Notes under the pieces: model-generated
What the model was told of the DNA's origin: nothing
The model's input: the letters and a program-made list of their open reading frames with translations, nothing else
Databases searched by the model: none
Program-made: the position numbers and the translations under genes
Shown here: one piece after another, positions 56,835 through 64,000 of the stretch
Layout of the letters: each line of letters begins with the position of its first letter
How positions within the stretch are numbered: position 1 is the stretch's first letter
Source: Bombardia bombarda
Lineage: Eukaryota; Ascomycota; Sordariomycetes; Sordariales; Lasiosphaeriaceae
Assembly: GCA_030512295.1 (NCBI GenBank)
Contig: JAULSR010000005.1
Location: 434,001 to 498,000, forward strand
Length of the DNA: 64,000 nt
Direction of reading: 5' to 3'

Positions 56835-59317
56835 CCTGCGCGAGCCTCTCTGTCGCGCGCGCCGCTTAGCCTTGGCTCAGTCGGACCTTGTCCGATTGCC
56901 CCTCGGAGCGCGTAATGTCGAAAAATGCCGTCGCAAGCGAAATGTGGAAAGGAGGGAGAGAAAGGCGGTAAATAAATCCGACTGCGTGTGATGCGAGTGA
57001 AATCTCGATTTCCAGCGAGTCAAATCTAATCAGTCGGTCCCTCGGCGGTCACCATGGGCGAAGGTGGTCGGGTCGGGGTTGCAGGGTCGAGAGCGCGCCG
57101 ACTCAAGGATCCCAGGACTTGGGAAAAGCGCCCCAGTGAGCGCGCGTCCACTGTCGGCTCAAGCGACAGAAAGAAGCTGATTGATGCGATGACCCATCAC
57201 TCCCGCAGCCGACTCGGGGAAGCGCTTGGCGACAAAAAAGGTGGCTATGGGCCTCCGGTTTTGCAAGGCAGATTGCAGGATTGCAGGTTGCAGGTGACGG
57301 AGAAAGGTGAAAGTTGTAGGTCTGCAAAATGCGACGCGCGCAAGCACTGTCGCGAGTGCGGAACTCGATGAGGAAATCGCTGCAGAAGCCGGACCGAGAG
57401 AGATTCTGTAGGGGAAAGCGACAGTCTGTGTGATTTCCGGTGTCGCGTTAGACGGCCGTTGCGAATTTAGGTGAGGTTAGTAGTTTTGATGTTAACCTTC
57501 CGTTCAAAGAGACGCACTGCACGCAACACCTCTGAGAGCTGGATTCTTCGCTCCCCCCGAGCATTGAAGGTTTGGGCCTGGCGGGTCCAGGGTGTGCAGC
57601 CTGAAGAGTAAGGCAGCAACAGTCTGTCGGCAGCTGATCTGCTGCACCTCACCACAGGCTGCTTTATTGTCAAGCCACAGCAACCACAGCGACCACAGTG
57701 CACTTGACCCGTGCGTTTTGGCGTTCTTTGGCGTCCCTTCCACCCCTCCTTTGTGCCTGGGGATTGACGATTGTCAGCTCCGGCACGCAACGAGATCGCT
57801 GGGTGCTATTTTGGTCTGCCAAACTAGGGGGATTCTGGGCGTTGTCACTTCAACTTCACCTCACCCGGCCTTCACCTTAAAGCGAACATTTGTATACAAA
57901 CCCGAATGGCTAGAATCTCTTTGTCGCACTTTTTGTCGCACTTTGGGCTGTTCCTGGACTACTTATCCATCCCTATGGGCAGCCCCATTCAGCTACTCCC
58001 CCATTGAAACATAGCAAGGCCATTATGGTGCATTGCGTCAAGGGGGGGGCCAAAAGCCCATCAGATGCACGCAATGGGATGAAGTCAAAGTTAATAGCAA
58101 CATCGCATGCCGCTGCGCTGTCTTACGCACCTCTCAATGTCAACTCCATATGCATTCAGTACCAAGCGCATTAGAATGAAACGAAAAATGTAAATAAACT
58201 ACATTCCCAAACACAAAATACGCCCAGCATCTACCGTATACACAGATCATCACCTAACGCAAAAGCCTACCTCTTTTTTCCAGCAGCAGGATCCTTCCCT
58301 TGTCCACCAATATTTATCCAATATATGTACATATGTTGAACGCCGAAACCGTGCAGTTCCACGATTACCCGACATGGAGGAGATAAGACTGACTGCTACT
58401 TCAAATGGAACCCCCACTCATCACCTCCCATCCCAACCATTAGTAACGCCGGGGAAATGCACTCACTGCATACACCAGTACAAGTCGTCAAGTCTATTTG
58501 AGATAAAGTCCACGCCCACCCATACCATCCCTCCCCCCTCATCCCGTCGAAGCCGCCCTACCTTGCCTTCCTACCCAGAGGTACCTTAGGTAGTAGGTGC
58601 CTTGGAGCCGGTACGCCTGTACAAATGTTGCACTGGGTAAACTCTGCCTATATGTACATCATGTTCGACCAGATGGCCGGATAATAAGCGAACAATAACC
58701 AACTTAGACGTAGCACATGTGACAAGGCAGACGAACAGAACAGGCGGATCAGTAACCAGTAACATACACATGATATCTATCAAAGCAGATCAAAATGCAC
58801 AGAGAGACGGCCAACTTCATTTTTTTCACTCTCCCCCTTACAAAGGGGAGATGAAAAGCTAACTGTCTGCATGACCCTAACGTCCCATGAATTCCAGCAG
58901 CAGTAACAGAACGCGTTTCCTTTAAGCAGCGCAATCCCAGGGAGACAAAGCAGTAGTAAACCTCCGACGTTTCGTAAGCAAGCAGCGACCATAAAAACCA
59001 GAGAAATGAATAACCTTTCGTTAATTTTGAACCCTTGATGGAACCCGCATTCTTTCACTTCTGTAAACCGCCACCAGAGGAAAGTTTAATTTCGTCAAGA
59101 CGTTCCCTTACAACCCCAGCTAGCCAGCCACAATAGCTTAACTCAACTCAACTCATGAAGGCGTCCGTCGTGGACCATAATCGCGGAACGCTGTGCGCAA
59201 ATTTTTGTTGTCATTCAAGTTCTTCATATGCTTAACCGTATCAGAAATCTCCCGTTTAACACGCCTTCCAGCTGAGACTAGGAAAGTTGACTGCGATTTA
59301 GCAGCAGACTAGCCCAC
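56835..59317. other. Intergenic, MED14 promoter side / G6PD 3' side
   Basis: 2.5 kb without a convincing gene. The MED14 promoter and GC-rich leader lie at the left; a stable hairpin (58821-58855) lies in the part probably belonging to the G6PD 3' UTR or downstream region. Confidence 0.5.
58821..58855. other. Inverted repeat downstream of G6PD
   Basis: TTTTCA (one C bulge) TCTCCCC, 8-base loop, GGGGAGA TGAAAA: a 13-pair stem. It sits about 460 bases beyond the G6PD stop. Confidence 0.6.
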
Positions 59318-61324
59318 TTACAGCTTATTTCCGGGACCCGCAGCCGACGTTGTCGGCCATTGGTATCCAGCGGCATCGCTAAATTTGTAGCCGTAAGACG
59401 CCGTGAAGTCATCCAGCACGGCAGGTCCTCGGGATCCTGAGAGGGTCTTGTCAGTTTTTTTTGCTTCATTTAGAGGGGAAGAAAACACAACTCACCATAG
59501 GGGTATTCCATCGGGATGATTTCCTTGTTATCATCGAGATAGTGCAGAAGGGGTGTGAAGATTCTCCAGCTGGCGTCCAACTCATCATCTCGAACGAAGT
59601 TAGAGTGATCGCCCTTCAGGCAGTCGAGGATCAATGACTCGTACGCCTCGGGGATCTTCAGGTCCGAGAATCGTCTCCGGTAGGTCAAATCCAGCTCCGT
59701 GACCACGGTCTGCATGCTAAGGCCGGGGAGCTTGGAGTTCATCTTGATGTAGACACTCTCATTAGGCTGGATCCGCATGACAAGCTCGTTTCGGGGAATG
59801 TCCTTAAAGATTCCGGAAGTCACGTCCTTGAACTGGACACGAATCTCTGTCTTCTGCTCGTTGAGGGCCTTGCCCGCCTTCATGATGAAGGGCACGCCGT
59901 CCCACCGCTCGTTCTTGATGTAGGCAACCAGGGCGCAGAATGTGGGGCAGCGGGAGTCCTTGGGGACCGTGTCGTCCTCCTTATATGACGGCTTGCTGCC
60001 GTCGAGCGATTTCCCGTACTGGCCAATAATCACATTCTTGGGCTCAATCGCGGGGATAGCGCGGAGGACGCGCACCTTCTCGTCACGAATATCCTCAGAC
60101 GAGAAGGAGATGGGCCGCTCCATTGCCAGGAGGGTGAGAACCTGAAGCAAGTGGTTCTGCATGACATCGCGGATGATGCCGAACTCGTCAAAGTATCCAC
60201 CACGGCCCTCAGTGCCGAACGGCTCCTTAAACGAGATCTGCACATTGTCGATGTGATGCCTGTTCCAGGTGGCGCCGAGGAACGAGTTGCCGAATCGGAG
60301 AATGAGGATATTCTTGACCATCTCCTTTCCGAGGTAGTGGTCAATGCGGAACAGCTCGTCCTCCTTCCAGTCGGGCTCAAGCGACTTCTGCAGCTCCCGA
60401 GAGCTGGCCAAGTCCTTGCCGAACGGCTTCTCGACCTATAGGGGGTTTCGATGGTTAGCTAGCCAGACGCGAAGGTCCGGAACCAGGCCACGCTCAACAA
60501 CTTACCACGACGCGAGCAATACCGTTGGAGGGGTAGCAGCACTTCTTCAGGTGCTGCGAAACAATAGTAAACACACTGGGAGGGAGTGCCATGTAGAACA
60601 GTCTGTTGGTCTCCTTCTTGCCCTTCTCAAGCTCCTCCAAGTGCTTGTTCAGCTGCTGGAAGGACTCGTCGCGATCATACTGGCCCGAAACGTATGTGCA
60701 GAGGCCGCAGAAGTCCTCCAGCTGCTGCTCGATGTCCTTGGTTGGCGTCTTGATGTACGACTTGATGCGGCGCAGGTACTCCTCATGGTCCATCTTGGTT
60801 CGCGCATAGCCAACAATCTTGATGTCCTTGGGCAGGAACTGGTTTCGGTACTGCGGCGGTATTCAGCAGTCGATCCTTCAGCAGCTCTGGAAGTCAGGGC
60901 AATCTAGATAGACAACTTACGAGTCCAAAGAGGGCGGGATACTAGTGCGACAGTTAGTCAATTGCTACTTCCCAGGGGGGCGATATATCGACATACCGTC
61001 TTCTTTTTGGCGAGATCGCCAGAGGCACCAAGGACAACAATGACGGTGTTGTCCTTGAGCTCGATGGCACTGGGGACGCACGAAAATCAGCATCGAAGCC
61101 TTTGTCGGTCACTTTCAGTTGGAGCTGTCGCAAAACATCGGATCGCTTCTCTCGGGCAGGCCGACCAAAACTGCGAGTGTGCGGTCGGGGAAGCTCGAGA
61201 TATTGCTGGGACACGCCATCCCAAGCGCCCCAAGCTCTACTGGCGATGACGGTTGCAATGGCGGGGTGGGTGAGGAGGGAGGCACGGGAAACACTCACGA
61301 TCCAGCGGGATGGAGTTCAGACAT
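59318..61324 (-). CDS. ZWF1: Glucose-6-phosphate 1-dehydrogenase
   Basis: First enzyme of the oxidative pentose phosphate pathway; oxidises glucose 6-phosphate with NADP+, supplying cytosolic NADPH. Exons 61299-61324, 60997-61069, 60921-60941 (21 bases), 60506-60850, 59496-60435 and 59318-59436; all introns GT-AG. The product is 507 residues, standard size. Landmarks: NADP-binding GASGDLAKKK (about 23-32), EKPFGKDL (about 157), active-site RIDHYLGKE (about 185-193, catalytic-site His in DHYLG), FGNSFLGATWNRHHIDNVQI, MQNHLLQVLTLLAMERP, GVPFIMKAGKAL. The small third exon encodes YPALFGL, required for the conserved KKTYPALFGLYRN. The C-terminus reads GPGNKL. The stop overlaps a GTAAGT donor-like site (see findings). 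Gene symbol is given by yeast equivalence. Confidence 0.96.
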
Positions 61325-63865
61325 CTTGTTCGGGGGGCCCGGTTGTCGAATGCTTGTAGGTTATCAGGTCTGCAATCTGCAAGGGAAGAGAAGCAGGAGG
61401 CCGCAGGTGAGTTGAAAGTATGTTTTTTTTTGGGCCTTTGGAGGGGGATGAGAAACTAAAAAGGGCTTTGGCCGAGATTCGGGGTTAATGCTATTTCTAC
61501 GCCGTAGGTAAGTGGGAAACCCAGCGAGTGAGTGATGCGCAGACTGGAGGGGCAGCAAGGAGCGGTCGGTCGCCGGACAAGGTGGGAGAGCTTACTCACG
61601 GCCTGGCGCCTGGGCTGAGACTTGCCCGCCCGCCCACTGTCCACTGTCCAGGCAGGAGAGCGGGAGGAAGCTTGGGCCCCTGTGATAAGATCACTAACGT
61701 CGAGCTCGCTCCGGCACCTCCGGATGGTACCTCTTCATCACCGCAGTGCGGGGAACTACTGTGCCGCATTCGATCCTGGCGAGGGGGGAGGGGCTGCCCG
61801 CCGGCGACTATTTAATAAGACGATGCGGGCGCAAGTCATGAGGCCGAGTTTGACTGGTGTGACGAGGCCTTTGGCCGCGATATCTTGTGCCCATACCGCT
61901 CGGTTTTGGTAGGGACGTTAACACGCCCGACACGTTAGGGCAGATTTTGGGGGACTACCTGAGGTATGGCGAACGCGCAACCCAAGTCATGGGAACCTTG
62001 CCGGACGTCCAGCCAGGTAGGTGGGAGACCGTCTGTTCTTTTCGAACATAGAAGCATCCAAGGTGGAACAGACAGTCTGAAAGACGCGTTTACAGGGACT
62101 TACTTCGCCCTAGGAACAGCGCCGAAAAGCGCTTAAATGCCCGTCATCCTCCTTCGTCCTTCGCGTACCAACACCTTTGGATCTAGTTCTAGAAGGGTCA
62201 TAACTACACCACACTACAGCCTACAGGATCTGCAGAATCAGCATCACTACAACCTACCTACATGCTATGAGGCCAGGTAGCTGTATTTGTGAGCATGATA
62301 GCCCCCAGGCCCCCTGGCTGAGATTTATTAGCAACCCTTTTCGATGGTGCTCTTGCACCTTCCCTGGGTCCTGTTCTGTTGGGGATGGCGGGGCTAATCA
62401 TTGGGGGTTTCTGGAGCTCCCCCTCCCTTCCCAATCCCAATGCTCCCCCCTACATGAACCTCCTGTCGAGCTCTCTGCAACCTACCAACCTACCAACCTA
62501 CCAACCTTACAACCTTGCAGCTCTTTGACAGATAATGCTACGTGCAGGACCTGGAGCTAAGCAGCTGGGCCGATTTATGCTTCTTGGCTCTACCAATACC
62601 CGATAGGCAAAACCAGTTGTGAATTGTCGCACCCCCCACGTTTATAGTCCTTGTGCTCTGGATGGGCAGGTGCAGACCGGTGCAGACCACTCACAACTGC
62701 CAATGGGTGTGTCGCCGAGCGCTAGGGACTTGGACAGGACTATGGAGCTTGAGACGCCAAGAAGCGGTATTCTCAGGCAAAGCTGTGAGCGATCAATTTG
62801 TCCGGAGGGCCAAGACTGATAATTTGGAAGTATGGATGCTCCCGTCTTTGCGGTGTGTGTGTTCTGTGTCCAATGTGTGTGTGTTGTTCTGAGACTCCCG
62901 CCCCTCCGAGTTCCGGCCTTGCAGCACAACTTCGGGGTTGGCTTGAACGTTGGTTGCGGGCTCCTTGCGGGGGGCGGATTCCTACCCCGAACGCCGAGCC
63001 TGGATGTTCGCTTTAAACCGGCCAGAAAAGAACACCACCTCAGGAGTCAGGACCAAGGCGGCTACAGCGCGAGGTTGCACACACTTGAGATGCAAGGTAA
63101 TGGACGGTGCATTGCTTATTCTGCCAGGCTAGCAGCAGCAACATCAGCGCTCTGGAGCCCGGCTGAGCAGAGCTTGGGGGACTGGGAGTTTGGTGGGCAA
63201 TCCGTCTGTATGCGCACTCTCTAGACCTCCGAGGAGCGTTTTTTTTAAGTCAATTAATTCACACCAACTGACCGGATGCGGGAGGATGAGAATGCCGGTG
63301 GGTAATCGCGGCATCATCCGCGATTGCATCATGTGGCTGGGGGAAATAACCAAGCCACACCATAATGGGGCACCCCTGTCCATTTAGTGCAGGGGTCTTT
63401 CATCCGGCTGTAACAAATGTGGCTGAGCGTGCCACTATCGGGGCCGGAGAAAATCCGAACCGCCAAAAGCACCCCAAACCCTACCGAAAACCCACCACGG
63501 AATTTTCGAATTAACTCGCGGTGTCGAAGTGCAGAGCCACAACCACGTCGCCCAACGCCCAACGCCAGCTCCGGATCAGCAACCGACTTTCTTGAAGATT
63601 TCCGGAAAGATCATTTCTCGACAGTCAAGATGCCTACCGACGCCGGCCACAGATGTGAGAAATACCCGCCCACACATTCAAAATGAAAACACACACGCCG
63701 GCATCGCGGGGACCGTCACGGTCGCGGCTGCCAGCGTTTTGCCCACGTCACCACAAAATGTTTTAATTGAACTGCCCGGGCCTTGCTGACATTTATATCT
63801 AGTATACGTCAAGTAAGTGCCAATCCGAGAATCAGAGGCCGCGACGCGAAATCCAAGCTGCAAGC
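61325..63865. promoter_or_regulatory. Intergenic, G6PD promoter side to right-edge gene
   Basis: 2.5 kb between divergent genes, holding the G6PD promoter and leader and the promoter of the right-edge gene. A CCTACCAA tandem repeat lies at 62481-62506. A short ATG-led frame at 63630 (MPTDAGHR, ending near a GTGAGA) could be an upstream exon or upstream frame of the edge gene. Nothing else recognised. Confidence 0.45.
62481..62506 (+). repeat. CCTACCAA tandem repeat, three copies
   Basis: Three exact 8-base units plus a partial. Confidence 0.85.
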
Positions 63866-64000
63866 ATGAACGCCGATTCGCGATTAGACGACCCGCCCGA
63901 ACTTCTGCTGGATGATGACGACGACTCGAGATTAGAAGACGAAGGACAGAGATATGGGAATTGTAGACTGACGGGATATTGCTTTAGGGGACGCCACCTG
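63866..64000 (+). CDS. Start of an unidentified gene, cut by the window edge
   Basis: An ATG at 63866 opens a frame of 45 codons that runs off the right edge without a stop. It begins MNADSRLDDPPELLLDDDDD, an acidic N-terminus, and continues with LEDEGQRYGNCRLTGYCFRG. I cannot assign a family from this fragment. A CTGAC...CTTTAG signal near 63966-63987 could be a branch site and acceptor, so the reading may change across an intron. The product may be nuclear or chromatin-related given its acidic start, but that is a guess. Confidence 0.35.
   Translation, partial: MNADSRLDDPPELLLDDDDDSRLEDEGQRYGNCRLTGYCFRGRHL

Noticed and set aside
57054..57371. 105-codon plus-strand frame upstream of MED14
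   Set aside because: Arg/Ser-rich, no recognisable domain, lies in the GC-rich MED14 promoter region.

Overview
The window is nuclear DNA of a filamentous ascomycete (Pezizomycotina, most likely Sordariomycetes). Genes carry many short GT-AG introns (mostly 55-110 bases) with CTAAC/CTGAC branch sites. The proteins are typically fungal (NEDD8, SERCA-type Ca2+-ATPase, Zn2Cys6 regulator, DUF3237, class 3 lipase, fungal patatin-like protein), and intergenic DNA is rich in TACCTA/TAGGTA motifs. Nothing looks prokaryotic, viral or transposon-like. I place 20 well-supported protein genes, one weaker hypothetical gene and one gene fragment at the right edge. All exon coordinates come from reading splice signals and protein continuity by eye.

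Layout. 0-6 kb: NEDD8 (5' end outside the window), elongin A (-), THO subunit 7 (+), tubulin cofactor A (-). 7-16 kb: SERCA Ca2+-ATPase (+), proteasome beta-3 (-), UBX/TUG protein (+), ribosomal protein eL36 (-). 18-21 kb: a small secreted cysteine-rich protein and a secreted class 3 lipase (both +). 25-34 kb: 14-3-3 (+), Paf1-complex LEO1 (-), a MOB-family kinase activator (+), a DUF3237 protein (-). 35-45 kb: Zn2Cys6 regulator (-), ERB1/BOP1 (+), GDSL esterase (-), a small hypothetical protein (-). 49-61 kb: patatin-like protein (-), Mediator MED14 (-), glucose-6-phosphate dehydrogenase (-). The window ends in the start of an unidentified gene. Neighbours are mostly divergent or convergent pairs; there is no operon and no metabolic gene cluster. 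The content is housekeeping: Pol II transcription and mRNA export (elongin A, THOC7, LEO1, MED14), ribosome production (eL36, ERB1), proteolysis and ubiquitin-like signalling (NEDD8, PSMB3, UBX), signalling (14-3-3, MOB), calcium and NADPH supply. Three secreted proteins and one regulator give some accessory character.

Three things stand out. (1) Five conserved genes (NEDD8, elongin A, SERCA, lipase, patatin) each carry one reading-frame break. In each, one extra C or G in a homopolymer run restores the family sequence, which points to systematic homopolymer undercalling in the assembly rather than five broken genes. (2) The first intron of eL36 holds a long near-perfect hairpin (12 bp + 14 bp stems), a candidate splicing-control element. 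The same gene has a 7-base microexon, and other very small exons occur in 14-3-3 (8 bases), proteasome beta-3 (3 and 19 bases) and G6PD (21 bases). (3) The patatin-like protein keeps the fold motifs but has GTATG where the GxSxG nucleophile should be, and no DG(S/A) motif is visible, so it looks like a pseudoenzyme.
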